Below, piece after piece: positions 51,315-60,686 of a stretch of 64,000 bases of DNA. Within the stretch, counting starts at the first letter, position 1, and every line of letters begins with the position of its first letter. The position numbers were made by a program, and so were the translations under genes. Source of the stretch: an uncultured Clostridia bacterium (GTDB taxonomy: Bacteria; Bacillota; Clostridia; UMGS1883); contig CAKSFM010000009.1 of the NCBI GenBank assembly GCA_934454525.1, positions 42,842 to 106,841 of the forward strand. The letters are read 5' to 3'. Under the pieces are notes generated by a model that did not search any database, was not told where the DNA came from, and saw only the letters and a program-made list of their open reading frames with translations.

Positions 51315-51422
51315 ATTAATTCCCTCCCATTAATTTTCCGTATCTCAACGGATTCATTAATATGATTATACTATGATTAGTTGCAATTTTCTTGTTATAT
51401 AATATCAAAAAGTATAACGATA

Positions 51423-52154
51423 TTATCTTTTTTCGTTTTCTTTTAGGACGTTTTCGAGCCATAACCGCTCTTCTTCCGCAATATCAGCTTTTCCGAGAAG
51501 TTCCGGACGTTTTCGAGCCGTTCGGATAAGGCTTTGCTCGCGCCGCCATTTTTCAATATTTGCATGATGACCGCTCAAAAGAATCTCCGGCACTTCGCGC
51601 CCCATAAAAACGGGAGGGCGGGTATACTGCGGATATTCCAAAAGACCGTTATAGTGACTTTCCGTTTCTGCCGTTTCGGCGCTGTCGAGAACGCCGCCCA
51701 CCATGCGGCACACACAGTCAATCAGCACCATTGCCGGAAGTTCGCCGCCCGTCAGCACATAATCCCCGATTGATATTTCCTCGTCAACGATTTCCTCGAG
51801 CACACGTTCGTCCACGCCCTCGTAATGACCGCACAGAATCACTATATGAGAATACTCGGAAAGCTCCCTTGCTCTTTTCTGAGTAAGCGTTTTGCCTTGC
51901 GGCGACATATAGATAACATGCGGCGAATCCGCCGAGACACTTTTGTAAGCATCGTAAATCGGCTGCGGCTGCATGACCATTCCGCCGCCCGCGCCATAGG
52001 GATAATCGTCCGTCCGGCGGTGTTTGTCCTTCGTGAAATCGCGGATGTTTATATATTCCGTTTCGATTATTCCTTTTTTCACTGCTCTGCCTATAATACT
52101 TTCGCCGAGAGCGTTCATCATTTCCGGAAAAAGAGTCAGCACACTAAATTTCAT
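51423..52154 (-). CDS. trmD: tRNA (guanine37-N1)-methyltransferase
   Basis: Makes m1G37 in tRNAs with G36, preventing frameshifts; the tRNA-Leu(AAG) in this window would be a substrate. It has 243 residues with the trefoil-knot SAM site: MSPQGKTL, CGHYEGVDERV and GDYVLTGGELPAMV. It overlaps rimM by 11 bases in the usual rpsP-rimM-trmD order. No rplS follows; the fucose genes lie beyond. Confidence 0.97.
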   Translation of the reverse strand: MKFSVLTLFPEMMNALGESIIGRAVKKGIIETEYINIRDFTKDKHRRTDDYPYGAGGGMVMQPQPIYDAYKSVSADSPHVIYMSPQGKTLTQKRARELSEYSHIVILCGHYEGVDERVLEEIVDEEISIGDYVLTGGELPAMVLIDCVCRMVGGVLDSAETAETESHYNGLLEYPQYTRPPVFMGREVPEILLSGHHANIEKWRREQSLIRTARKRPELLGKADIAEEERLWLENVLKENEKR

Positions 52155-52644
52155 TATCCATCAATCCTTCAATCGGAGTTATATATATCTTTCCGCTTTC
52201 AAGCTCCACCCTGTCAACAAAAACCGGCAGCTTCGGAATAAGCACTTTTGCGCCGTTCGTTTTTGTAAATTCAAGCAAATTTGCCGACGCTGATTCAACA
52301 ACATCAGTCACCGTGCCGAAAACAGTTCCGTCCGGGAGCACTCCGTCAAGTCCTTTAAGCTGAAAAAAATAATGCTCACCCTCGGGGAGCGGCGGCAAAT
52401 CCTCCTCTCGCACAAAAAGCTCGGTGAAACGCAGCTTTTCCGCCGCCGTCATATCCTCCACGCCGTCAAGCGACAGAAGCACACTCCCTTTCTGAAAGCG
52501 CCATCCGTTTATTTTCACCGGCGAACCATCCTTTTTATAAAGAGTTTTAACCTTTCTGAAGAACGGTTCTCCGTCAGTATAATGCAGCGCTTTAACTTCG
52601 CCGCGAGTTCCGTGCGTATTAACAATTTTAACCGCTAATATCAT
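52144..52644 (-). CDS. rimM: Ribosome maturation factor RimM
   Basis: Assists 30S head assembly by binding S19. It has 166 residues from the ATG at 52644, preceded by AAGGGGGAA; the frame opens earlier but without a start signal. An N-terminal barrel (VKIVNTHGTRGEVKALHY) and a C-terminal PRC barrel (PKLPVFVDRVELESGKIYI) are visible. Located between khpA and trmD. Confidence 0.94.
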   Translation of the reverse strand: MILAVKIVNTHGTRGEVKALHYTDGEPFFRKVKTLYKKDGSPVKINGWRFQKGSVLLSLDGVEDMTAAEKLRFTELFVREEDLPPLPEGEHYFFQLKGLDGVLPDGTVFGTVTDVVESASANLLEFTKTNGAKVLIPKLPVFVDRVELESGKIYITPIEGLMDNEI

Positions 52645-52705
52645 GCCGATTCCCCCTTTATATATGAAAAGACTGCGGCAAAATGTTTTTGCTGCAGTCC
52701 ATTGA

Positions 52706-52936
52706 TTATTCAACAATATCAACAATAACCTTTTTGCCGTCCTTGTGAGAAACAGCGCGCATCACCGTTCTGATTGCTTTTGCAATGCGGCCCTGTTTTC
52801 CGATAACCTTTCCCATATCCGCGGAATTAACGTGCAGCTCAAGAACAACTGCGTCATCTCTTTCGGTTTCGGTTATGTTCACATCATCGGGATTGTCAAC
52901 AAGAGGCTTTACAATCGTTTCTAAAAGGTCTTTCAT
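52706..52936 (-). CDS. khpA: KH-domain RNA-binding protein KhpA
   Basis: A 76-residue single KH domain with the GxxG-type loop in GKVIGKQGRIAKAIR. It acts with KhpB on RNAs controlling cell elongation in other Bacillota. It is regularly found after rpsP, as here. Confidence 0.93.
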   Translation of the reverse strand: MKDLLETIVKPLVDNPDDVNITETERDDAVVLELHVNSADMGKVIGKQGRIAKAIRTVMRAVSHKDGKKVIVDIVE

Positions 52937-52965
52937 GTAATTTCATCCTCTCTATGCTTGTTTCG

Positions 52966-52994
52966 GCACAGAAAAGGCGCTGCCTTTTCTGTGC
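52966..52994. terminator. Hairpin between rpsP and khpA
   Basis: Stem GCACAGAAAAGGC with its complement GCCTTTTCTGTGC around a three-base centre. No T-run of length follows. It may attenuate or process the transcript after rpsP, whose product is needed in larger amounts. Confidence 0.5.
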
Positions 52995-53009
52995 GCACAA
53001 ACCGCGCAA

Positions 53010-53255
53010 TTATTCGATTACGCCGTTCTTTTTAAGCAAGCTCTTAACAGTGTCTGTAGGCTGAGCGCCGTTAGATATCCACTGTTTTACTTTTTCACCG
53101 TCAACCTTAAATTCAGCGGGGTTTGTAAGCGGATCATATGTTCCGACTTCCTCGATGAATCTTCCGTCACGCGGGTAACGGGAATCGGCAACAACAACAC
53201 GGTAAAACGGAGCCTTCTTTGCGCCAACTCTTCTGAGTCTGATTTTTACTGCCAT
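53010..53255 (-). CDS. rpsP: 30S ribosomal protein S16
   Basis: An 81-residue ribosomal protein, complete. VKIRLRRVGAKKAPFYRVVV is the conserved N-terminus and RDGRFIEEVGTYDP follows. It stands between ffh and khpA as in other Bacillota. Confidence 0.98.
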   Translation of the reverse strand: MAVKIRLRRVGAKKAPFYRVVVADSRYPRDGRFIEEVGTYDPLTNPAEFKVDGEKVKQWISNGAQPTDTVKSLLKKNGVIE

Positions 53256-53335
53256 TATTTATTTCACCTCCGTAAATTTATTGGCGGAAGCGCCATGCGC
53301 CTCCTGATATATAATAACTTTCGTTATCATCTTAA

Positions 53336-54661
53336 TTAAAACGGGAATCTCATTTTCTTAAGCCGCTTAGGATTCGAAAACATCTTCATCATTTTCTGCA
53401 TCTGCTCAAACTGCTTTAAGAACAGGTTCACATCCTGAACGCCAAGTCCGCAGCCTGCGGCAATTCTGCGCTTGCGGCTGCCGTTGATTATTTCGGGATT
53501 TTCGCGCTCCTGTTTCGTCATTGAGCAGATTATTGCCTCCGTCCTGTCGAGCTGTTTTTCATCTATCTTTGCGCAGCGCAGCGCCTTTGAGCCGATGCCG
53601 GGCATCATTGCAAGCAAGCTTTCGAGTGAACCCATATTCTTCATCTGACGGAGCTGTTCAAGATAATCGTTTAAGTCAAAGCTTTGTGCGCGCAGCTTTT
53701 TTTCAAGCTCCGCAGCCTTTTTCTCATCGAATGCTTCCTGTGCTTTGTCGATAAGCGAAAGCATATCGCCCATCCCGAGGATACGCGACGCCATTCTGTC
53801 GGGATAAAACGGTTCCAGGTCGGTAAGTTTTTCTCCCATTCCGGCAAACTTGATATTCTTACCCGTTGCCGCGCGAACGCTGAGCGCCGCACCGCCGCGT
53901 GTGTCACCGTCAAGCTTGGTCATGATGATTCCGTCAATTCCGAGCTTTTCATCAAAGCTTGAAGCAACCGTAACCGCATCCTGACCTGTCATTGCATCGG
54001 CAACAAGCAGGATCTCAGTCGGTTTAACAGTATTTTTAATATTCAAAAGCTCATCCATGAGCTTCTCATCTATGTGCAGACGCCCCGCCGTGTCCAGAAT
54101 AACGGTGTCATACCTTGAAAGGTCGCACGTTTCAACGGCTGTGCGAGCAATGTCAACGGGATTTTTCGTGTCAAAATCGGCATAGACGCCAAGTCCGAGC
54201 TGCTCGCCCACAACCTTAAGCTGGGTTATTGCCGCCGGGCGGTAAACGTCACACCCGACAAGAAGCGGACGCTTGCCCTGCTTTTTCAGCACTCCGCCGA
54301 GCTTTGCCGCCGTTGTTGTTTTACCTGCGCCCTGCAAACCGACAAGCATATAAACCGTCGGTGGTTTCGGGGAAACGGTGAGCTTTGCCTGCGCGCCGCC
54401 CATAAGCCACGTCAGTTCATCGCGCACGATTTTGATTATCTGCTGACCGGGGGTGAGACTTTCCAGAACTTCGCTGCCGGTTGCTTTCTCAAACACGCGC
54501 TTTTCAAATTCCTTGACAACCTTATACCCAACGTCGGCTTCAAGCAGCGCCATGCGCACCTCACGCATGGCAGCCTTTATGTCCTTTTCCGTGACAACGC
54601 CCTGCCCTTTAAGCTTTTTAAATGTTTCCTGTAGCTTCTCGCCCAAAGATTCAAACGCCAT
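53336..54661 (-). CDS. ffh: Signal recognition particle GTPase Ffh
   Basis: Binds signal sequences at the ribosome and delivers them to FtsY. It has 441 residues: N domain 1-85, G domain with P-loop GLQGAGKTTTAAKLG near 107, DTAGRLHID and TKLDGDTRGGAAL, then the Met-rich M domain (about 325-441) with SGKRRIAAGCG-like RNA-binding helix seen here as SRKRRIAAGCG. Its start overlaps the ylxM stop by one base (TAATG). Confidence 0.97.
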   Translation of the reverse strand: MAFESLGEKLQETFKKLKGQGVVTEKDIKAAMREVRMALLEADVGYKVVKEFEKRVFEKATGSEVLESLTPGQQIIKIVRDELTWLMGGAQAKLTVSPKPPTVYMLVGLQGAGKTTTAAKLGGVLKKQGKRPLLVGCDVYRPAAITQLKVVGEQLGLGVYADFDTKNPVDIARTAVETCDLSRYDTVILDTAGRLHIDEKLMDELLNIKNTVKPTEILLVADAMTGQDAVTVASSFDEKLGIDGIIMTKLDGDTRGGAALSVRAATGKNIKFAGMGEKLTDLEPFYPDRMASRILGMGDMLSLIDKAQEAFDEKKAAELEKKLRAQSFDLNDYLEQLRQMKNMGSLESLLAMMPGIGSKALRCAKIDEKQLDRTEAIICSMTKQERENPEIINGSRKRRIAAGCGLGVQDVNLFLKQFEQMQKMMKMFSNPKRLKKMRFPF

Positions 54662-55020
54662 TACTTTTCTCCGTTCTCAATCATAGCTGCCTTTTTCAAA
54701 ATATCTCTTGCCAGCGCGTCAATACTTTGTATATTTGACAGCCGCTTGTTTTCCGAAATAATTTCCTCCGCATCCTTGGCGATAAGCGCCGCGGTGCGGA
54801 ATTTTTCAACAAGATGAAGCTTTGCCTCTGTTTCGTCAATAATGCCCTCGGCGCGCTTTATAAAATCGCGCACACCCTGGCGCGAAATATCCATCAGCTC
54901 GGAAATTTCGCCGAGTGAATAATCACTGTAATAGTAATATTCCATTGCTTCAACCTGTTTAGGGGTTAAAAGCGCACTGTAAATATCAAGCAGTTCGCTG
55001 TAAATAAGATTTTTCTCCAT
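54661..55020 (-). CDS. ylxM: YlxM-family SRP-associated DNA-binding protein
   Basis: A 119-residue UPF0122 protein with a sigma-region-4-like helix-turn-helix (YSLGEISELMDISRQGVRDF). In streptococci YlxM modulates SRP GTPase activity. The start at 55020 follows AGAGGTGG; the frame opens eight codons earlier. First gene of the SRP-ribosome operon. Confidence 0.93.
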   Translation of the reverse strand: MEKNLIYSELLDIYSALLTPKQVEAMEYYYYSDYSLGEISELMDISRQGVRDFIKRAEGIIDETEAKLHLVEKFRTAALIAKDAEEIISENKRLSNIQSIDALARDILKKAAMIENGEK

Positions 55021-55065
55021 ATTTTTACCACCTCTGTAAAGCAAATGCGCTTTACAACATTATTG

Positions 55066-55094
55066 AGTATACACTAATTCAATTCGTTTGTCAA
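55066..55094 (-). promoter_or_regulatory. Promoter of the ylxM-ffh-rpsP operon
   Basis: On the minus strand, TTGACA (55089-55094), a 17-base spacer and TATACT (55066-55071). The leader then forms a small hairpin GTAAAGC/GCTTTAC just before the ylxM ribosome-binding site. Confidence 0.78.
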
Positions 55095-55135
55095 CAGCTT
55101 TTTAATATTTTTTCACATTTTGCCATGTAAAAAGG

Positions 55136-55162
55136 AGCTGCGGCAAATTTCTTGCCGCAGCT
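55136..55162 (-). terminator. Second terminator ahead of the ylxM operon
   Basis: An 11-bp stem AGCTGCGGCAA/TTGCCGCAGCT followed by CCTTTTTAC on the minus strand. It lies upstream of the ylxM promoter and would stop read-through from the PTS operon. Apart from the two hairpins I see nothing in 55163-55254. Confidence 0.7.
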
Positions 55163-55254
55163 TCGCCCCGATATATCTCTTTATGTGACTATATCAGCAT
55201 ACCACAAATTTTTTCATTTATCAATAACATTTTGAATAAACATCCGAATTTTTC

Positions 55255-55302
55255 TGCAAAAAAGGCTGATTCAAAAGTCATTTGACTTTTGAATCAGCCT
55301 TT
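55255..55302 (-). terminator. Terminator of the PTS-aldolase operon
   Basis: A 20-bp perfect stem (55261-55280 with 55283-55302), followed on the minus strand by a T-run. It lies 35 bases past the stop of the first aldolase gene. Confidence 0.92.
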
Positions 55303-55336
55303 ACTTTTTCAATAGGATTGAAAAATGCTTTGGAAT

Positions 55337-56203
55337 TTACTTGTAAAGCTCTGCCTTGCCGATATCGTTGAAAAGGTTCATCTTAAATTCGATTACTTTC
55401 TTCATCTCATCGATGCAGGGCGGATAGATTGCATTCGGCTCAATCCATTTCGGATTTTCGGAAAGCACCTCGCGGCACTTTTTATAGAATGCAAATTTAA
55501 TATCGCTCGAAATGTTAATCTTCGAAATACCGATTTTAACCGAAGCTGCAATCTCGTCATCGGGATTGCTTGAACCGCCGTGAAGCACGAGCGGCACCGA
55601 AACTGTTTCGCGGATTGTTTTAAGGAGATCCAGCTTAAGCTCCGGCTTTCTGTCTTTCGGATAAATTCCGTGAGCCGTTCCGATTGCAACAGCAAGCGAA
55701 TCGATACCTGTTTTTTCAACGAAGTCCTTAGCCTGTTCGGGGTCAGTATAGATAATATCATCCGAACCGCCCTCGTAGGAGTCGCCGGTTGTTCCGATTG
55801 TGCCAAGTTCGGCTTCTACCGAAACATTTGACGGATGCGCAACCTCAACAACCTTTTTCGTGATTGCAATGTTGTCCTCATACGACATATGAGAAGCATC
55901 GATCATAACCGAGGTGAAACCGCAGCGGATTGCGCGGAGAATTTCTTCAAACTTTCCGCCGTGGTCAAGATGGATAACCATGGGAACGCGTGAATTATGA
56001 GCTTCTTCGATGCAGGTTTTTATAAAGCTGTCACCGAGAAATTCCAGCTCCGTGGGGTGAATTGCAAGAATTACGGGCGCATTTTTTTCGTTTGCGCTCT
56101 GCACAACACCCTTGAGAATCGACTCGCTGCCGATGTTGAATGCCGGAACGGCAAATCCGTTTTTATCGGCAACCTCAAGCATTTCTTTCATGTTAATCAA
56201 CAT
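55337..56203 (-). CDS. Class II ketose-bisphosphate aldolase (copy 1)
   Basis: A 288-residue zinc aldolase of the FbaA/GatY/KbaY family. Zinc and catalytic motifs are HLDHGGKFEE (Asp-His), the Glu of SVEAELGTIG, His in IGTAHGIYP, His in VLHGGSSNP and the phosphate loop INISSDI. It probably cleaves a ketose 1-phosphate or 1,6-bisphosphate to dihydroxyacetone phosphate. The family does not allow fructose, tagatose or other sugars to be told apart by eye. The last gene of the PTS operon. It starts at 56203 or the Met four codons later. Confidence 0.9.
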   Translation of the reverse strand: MLINMKEMLEVADKNGFAVPAFNIGSESILKGVVQSANEKNAPVILAIHPTELEFLGDSFIKTCIEEAHNSRVPMVIHLDHGGKFEEILRAIRCGFTSVMIDASHMSYEDNIAITKKVVEVAHPSNVSVEAELGTIGTTGDSYEGGSDDIIYTDPEQAKDFVEKTGIDSLAVAIGTAHGIYPKDRKPELKLDLLKTIRETVSVPLVLHGGSSNPDDEIAASVKIGISKINISSDIKFAFYKKCREVLSENPKWIEPNAIYPPCIDEMKKVIEFKMNLFNDIGKAELYK

Positions 56204-56227
56204 AATAACACATCTCCTCGTTAAAAA

Positions 56228-57091
56228 TTATTTGAAATTTTTGTTTTTTCCCGCCGAGCCTGACAACCCGATATAATATTTCACAAGTCCGACGCTTTCC
56301 TTTTCCGTTTGGTGAATCAAATCAAAATAATTGATTTCCGGATTTTCGCGCAGAAGCTTTGCCGCCGCGTCACGGTTTGCGTTCATAAAATCACAGCCAA
56401 CATTTATTTTGTTGATTCCGTTTTTGACGGAGTTCAAAATATTTTCTTCGCCCGAACCGCTTCCGCCGTGAAGCACAAGCGGTGCGTTCGTCAACCGTTT
56501 TATTTCGCGCAGGCGTTCAATGTCAAACTTCGGAACCATTCCCTCGGGGTAATTTCCGTGCGAAGTGCCGATTGATATTGCAAGCGCGTCAATTCCCGTG
56601 CGTTCGAAAAATTCCTTTGCCTGTTTCGGATCGGTATACATTGACTCACCGGTGAACTCACCGCCCTCGCTTGCTCCGAGACAGCCTATTTCACCCTCGG
56701 CGCTTGCTCCGTGCGCATGTGCATAGTCGGCAATTTCCTTTGTCATGGCAATATTATTTTCAAAATCAAGCCGTGACGCGTCAATCATAACCGATGAAAA
56801 ACCATCGTCAATCGCTTTGATAAGATACTTTTTTTCCTGACCGTGGTCATAGTTCAGCGCCACGCTTACGCTTGCGCGGCTTGCAAGCGTTTTCACCACG
56901 GGGGTGATAAGCTCGCTGTCACAATGCGTGAGCAGGTGATCCTGAAATATATTGATTATTACCGGTGCATTTTCCTCCTCCGCCGCGCGGATAACGCTGC
57001 GCGCCGTTTCGATGTTGAAGCAGTTTATCGCCATAACGGCATAGTTATTCGCATTGGCATCGGAGAGCATGTTTTTCATTGAAACGTACAT
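56228..57091 (-). CDS. Class II ketose-bisphosphate aldolase (copy 2, divergent)
   Basis: A 287-residue paralogue of the neighbouring aldolase. It keeps NYDHGQEKK, EGEIGCLG, IGTSHGNYP and VLHGGSGSG, so metal binding and catalysis look intact. The phosphate loop reads INVGCDF where the family has Asn-x-x-Ser/Thr-Asp: a Cys replaces the hydroxyl residue. This and the different DHG flank suggest a different substrate from copy 1. It lies between the EIIC gene and copy 1. Confidence 0.88.
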   Translation of the reverse strand: MYVSMKNMLSDANANNYAVMAINCFNIETARSVIRAAEEENAPVIINIFQDHLLTHCDSELITPVVKTLASRASVSVALNYDHGQEKKYLIKAIDDGFSSVMIDASRLDFENNIAMTKEIADYAHAHGASAEGEIGCLGASEGGEFTGESMYTDPKQAKEFFERTGIDALAISIGTSHGNYPEGMVPKFDIERLREIKRLTNAPLVLHGGSGSGEENILNSVKNGINKINVGCDFMNANRDAAAKLLRENPEINYFDLIHQTEKESVGLVKYYIGLSGSAGKNKNFK

Positions 57092-57115
57092 TTGTCAGTT
57101 CCTTTCCGCAGATTA

Positions 57116-58198
57116 TCAGCCAATTTTAACGCTTGAAAGGTCAAGCTCCTCCTCGTCCTCATCAAGAACAACGCTGTCCTCTTCCTTTGCGTCCTTTTTA
57201 AGAACCGTAAGCAGAAGCGCCGTCACAACCGTTCCGGAGATAAGAGCTATCATAAAGCCCCACGGATTAATCATTGCCGGAACGATGAACATTCCGCCCG
57301 AGGGAACCATTGAGCCAACGTTCAGAAGCATGATGAGCGAGCCGCCCACGGCAGCGCCGACAGAGCAGGAAAGAATAACTCTGATGGGGTCAACCGCAGC
57401 AATCGGGATAACGCCCTCGGTTATCATGCATATTCCCATCGGGAAAGCAATTTTGATATTATCGGTTTCGCTCCTGGTGTATCTTGACCTTTTGATGAGC
57501 CACGAAAGAGCCACGCCGAACGGGGGAATCATGGAAGCGCATATCTTAACAGCTTCGGGACCGTAAACGCCGTCCATAAGCAAACCGTCGGCGAACAATG
57601 AAGCCACCTTATTGACCGGACCGCCGAAATCGAATGCTGCCATAGCACCCATTATTGCGCCGAACACTCCGCGCGAGCCTGTCTGCATATTCGTGAGGAA
57701 GTTTTTAAGCGCTTCGGACGCCCATGCAATCGGGCCGCCGATTACGAAGAACATTACAAGACCGATAACTATCGAGGCAAGCAGCGGAACAATCATCATC
57801 GGCATAAGACCCTGCGCCCACTTGGGAACCTTGAGGTGCTTTTTAAGAAGTTCAACGAAATAACCTGCAAGATAGCCGCCGAGCATACCGCCGAGGAAGC
57901 CTGCGCCCATGTTCTGAGCAATCATACCCATCAGCAAACCCGGTGCAATACCGGGGCGGTCGGCAATTGAATACGCGATTGCCGCACCCATAACTCCGGG
58001 AAGAAGCGACATTCCGTAAACACCGAGCGTTACAGCCGCCTGCCATATGTTATATCCTGCCTTATAATCCGTTATTGTATTCGGATTTCCTCCGAAAATG
58101 TTTCCGATTGCAATCAGCAATCCGGACGCTACCACCAATGGCAGCATGAATGAAATGCCTGTCAGTGCGTGTTTTTTCAGTTGCAGCTTTTTTAACAT
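57116..58198 (-). CDS. PTS fructose-family EIIC component
   Basis: A 360-residue permease with about nine hydrophobic segments of the fructose/mannitol EIIC superfamily. GVSFMLPLVVASGLLIAIG-like start (TGISFMLPLVVASGLLIA), AAFDFGGPVNKVA and PMGICMITEGVIPIA with the conserved Glu. The C-terminus is acidic and cytoplasmic. It transports and phosphorylates a sugar together with EIIA and EIIB encoded just upstream. Confidence 0.93.
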   Translation of the reverse strand: MLKKLQLKKHALTGISFMLPLVVASGLLIAIGNIFGGNPNTITDYKAGYNIWQAAVTLGVYGMSLLPGVMGAAIAYSIADRPGIAPGLLMGMIAQNMGAGFLGGMLGGYLAGYFVELLKKHLKVPKWAQGLMPMMIVPLLASIVIGLVMFFVIGGPIAWASEALKNFLTNMQTGSRGVFGAIMGAMAAFDFGGPVNKVASLFADGLLMDGVYGPEAVKICASMIPPFGVALSWLIKRSRYTRSETDNIKIAFPMGICMITEGVIPIAAVDPIRVILSCSVGAAVGGSLIMLLNVGSMVPSGGMFIVPAMINPWGFMIALISGTVVTALLLTVLKKDAKEEDSVVLDEDEEELDLSSVKIG

Positions 58199-58226
58199 TA
58201 TTTTTCCTCCTTTTATTTTTTATATT

Positions 58227-58538
58227 CTATTTATTGAGTTCTTCCTCAATTTTATTCAACAGAGCCTTGGGGGATTTTATCGCAATATGCGTTGGAATCT
58301 CCACAATTTTTTTGCCTTTGAAACGATCCTTTCCGCCGACTTTTATATCAGCTGCGATTATCACAACATCGGCGTCTTTAATATCCTGAGCCGTAAGCTC
58401 ATCCTCAGTGCCGATTGTTCCCTGCGTTTCAATGTGAGCTTCATGCCCCAGCTCCTTTGCGGCTGTGACAAGCTTTTCCTTTGCTATATACGTGTGTGCA
58501 ATGCCTGATGTGCAGGCAGCAATACCAACTATTTTCAT
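58227..58538 (-). CDS. PTS fructose-family EIIB component
   Basis: A 103-residue phosphocarrier with the active Cys9 in GIAACTSGIAHTYIA, the fructose-EIIB signature. It passes phosphate from EIIA to the sugar in EIIC. Located between EIIA and EIIC genes. Confidence 0.95.
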   Translation of the reverse strand: MKIVGIAACTSGIAHTYIAKEKLVTAAKELGHEAHIETQGTIGTEDELTAQDIKDADVVIIAADIKVGGKDRFKGKKIVEIPTHIAIKSPKALLNKIEEELNK

Positions 58539-58555
58539 AAATGCCCTCCCCTTTC

Positions 58556-59005
58556 TTATTCGGAAAATATATCTACGATTTCTTCCTCACTCTTTGCTTC
58601 AAGCAGGCGTTTGCAGGTTTCCTCCGATGCGAGCTTGCGCGCCATCTGTGAAAGCAGCTTAACATGAACGCCCGTCCTGTCGTTTTCGTTGACTGCAAGC
58701 AGTACAATGAACTTTACCGGCTTGTCATCAACGCTTCCCCACTCAACCTCATTTTTGAGCTTTGCAACGGCAACCGATGTTTCCGAAACATTTGCCGACT
58801 TGCCGTGAGGGATTGCAATTCCGTTTCCGATACCTGTTGTTGACACCTCTTCGCGGCCGAGCACGTCTTTCATAAAGCCGTCACGGTCGGCAAGCACTCC
58901 GCTTTTGTACAAAAGCTCTGTCAGTGCAGTGAGCGCCTCCTCTTTGCTTTTTGCCTCAAGGTCGAGCGCAATGCGCTCCTTTTTCAGCACCTCGGACACA
59001 TTCAT
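58556..59005 (-). CDS. PTS fructose-family EIIA component
   Basis: A 149-residue EIIA of the fructose/mannitol family (PTS_EIIA_2) with the phosphorylated His67 in GNGIAIPHGKS. It starts at the ATG at 59005 nine bases after GGGAGA and overlaps the ptsI stop. It receives phosphate from the HPr encoded two genes upstream. Confidence 0.94.
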   Translation of the reverse strand: MNVSEVLKKERIALDLEAKSKEEALTALTELLYKSGVLADRDGFMKDVLGREEVSTTGIGNGIAIPHGKSANVSETSVAVAKLKNEVEWGSVDDKPVKFIVLLAVNENDRTGVHVKLLSQMARKLASEETCKRLLEAKSEEEIVDIFSE

Positions 59006-60681
59006 TTTTTCCACTCTCCCTTTAATATATTTTTAACTTCATCCGCATCTTCTGCGGAAAGAGTCAGTTTATAAAGAAGCTCTGCATCCGCCAAAGAAAC
59101 AGAGGATATTTTGTGTTTGATTCTTGTGACTGCCGGCAGCGGCACGCTGAATTTTTCAAGACCCATGCCGACAAGCAGCTCAGTAAATTCCGTGTTTGCC
59201 GCAAGATCGCCGCACACGCTTACCTCAATTCCGGCTTTTTTTCCGGTTGATATAACATGCGCAATCAGCTTAAGCACAGCCGGGTGATGAGGGTCGTACA
59301 CATTCTCGACATCGGCATTTCCGCGGTCGGCAGCGGTTACATACTGCACAAGGTCGTTTGTTCCGATGCTGAAAAAGTCGCAGTGCTTTGCAAGTGTTTC
59401 CGCGATAACGGCGCTTGCCGGAGTTTCAATCATGATTCCGAGCGACAGTTTTTCGCAAAACGGTTTATTTTCGGCTTTAAGCTTTTCCCTGACCTCATCG
59501 ATAAGTGCGCGTGCCTTTCTGATTTCCGACACGGACGTTATCATCGGCAGCATTACCTTAACGCTTTTTCCTGCCGCCGCAAGCAAAATCGCTTCAATCT
59601 GCTCGGAGAATATTTCCGTATTATTCAGGCAAAGGCGGATTCCGCGGTTGCCGAGGAACGGATTCTCTTCAGTTTTCATATTAAGATATGAAAGCTGCTT
59701 GTCACCGCCGACGTCAAGCGTTCTTATTGTGACGGGGCGCGGATACGCCATGTCGATTGCCGCTTTATAAGCTTCCGTCTGCTCGGAAAGCGATGGCTTT
59801 TTGCTTTCCGATGAATAGAGAAATTCCGAACGGAACAATCCAACGCCGTCATAGTTCAGTCCTGCGGCTTCTTTTAAATCGGAGGGTTTTCCGATGTTCA
59901 CACAAACCGCAATTCTCTTTTTGTCAAGCGTTTCGGCATCGGAGCTTTTTATTTTATCAAGCTCTGCCATAAGCGCTTTTTCCTCGGCAAGCTTTTTTTC
60001 ATACATTTCTTTTGCTTCACCCTCAGGCTGCACGGCGAGAACTCCGCTGTATCCATCGAGAAAAGCTTCACCTGTCAGCCTTTCGCTCATAACGTCCGCT
60101 GCACCGACAACAGCCGGAATTCCGAGCGATTTCGCAAGAATAACCGTGTGCGAGGTTGCACCGCCCTTTTCGGTTATCATGCCTGCAAGGCGGCTGCGGT
60201 CGAAAGACATTGTGTCCACCGGCGTAAGCTCATGCGCCGCAAGAATAAACTTATCCTCACCCTCGGGGAAAGAAAATCCTCCGTCGGCGCCGTTCACCGC
60301 GTCTGTGAGCATTTTTCCGATGTGCCTTATGTCATCTGCGCGCTGACGGGTATATTCATTGTTTTTGCTTTCAAGAATTTTCGCCATTGTCTCGGTTATG
60401 CTTTTTATTGCATCCTCCGGCAACGCCCCGTTTTCAATCTCCGCCTTTATCGGGTCGGTAAGCATTGAATCTTCCAGAAGCATTTCATATGCCGAAAAAA
60501 TTTTGGCATTTTTCTCACCAAGCTCGCGCAGCGTTTCTTCATATGAACGGCGAACACCTTTAAGCGTTTTTTGAACCGCCGTATCGAAATCAGTTCTTTC
60601 TCCGCTGCCGCTCTTTTCAAAATATGCAAGCTCGCCGCGCACAAGTCCGGGAGCGCCGCCGATACCCTTAATAATTTTCAT
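59002..60681 (-). CDS. ptsI: PTS enzyme I
   Basis: Phosphoenolpyruvate:HPr phosphotransferase, the energy-coupling protein of the PTS. It has 559 residues: swivelling domain with the phosphorylated His178 in GGATSHTVILAKS, then the PEP-binding barrel with GLFRSEFLY, FLGNRGIRL, SIGTNDLVQY and the catalytic Cys in VCGDLA. I use the ATG at 60681, spaced five bases from GGGGTGA. An EI gene inside a sugar-specific operon is unusual because it is normally shared by all PTS systems. Confidence 0.94.
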   Translation of the reverse strand: MKIIKGIGGAPGLVRGELAYFEKSGSGERTDFDTAVQKTLKGVRRSYEETLRELGEKNAKIFSAYEMLLEDSMLTDPIKAEIENGALPEDAIKSITETMAKILESKNNEYTRQRADDIRHIGKMLTDAVNGADGGFSFPEGEDKFILAAHELTPVDTMSFDRSRLAGMITEKGGATSHTVILAKSLGIPAVVGAADVMSERLTGEAFLDGYSGVLAVQPEGEAKEMYEKKLAEEKALMAELDKIKSSDAETLDKKRIAVCVNIGKPSDLKEAAGLNYDGVGLFRSEFLYSSESKKPSLSEQTEAYKAAIDMAYPRPVTIRTLDVGGDKQLSYLNMKTEENPFLGNRGIRLCLNNTEIFSEQIEAILLAAAGKSVKVMLPMITSVSEIRKARALIDEVREKLKAENKPFCEKLSLGIMIETPASAVIAETLAKHCDFFSIGTNDLVQYVTAADRGNADVENVYDPHHPAVLKLIAHVISTGKKAGIEVSVCGDLAANTEFTELLVGMGLEKFSVPLPAVTRIKHKISSVSLADAELLYKLTLSAEDADEVKNILKGEWKK

Positions 60682-60686
60682 ATCAA

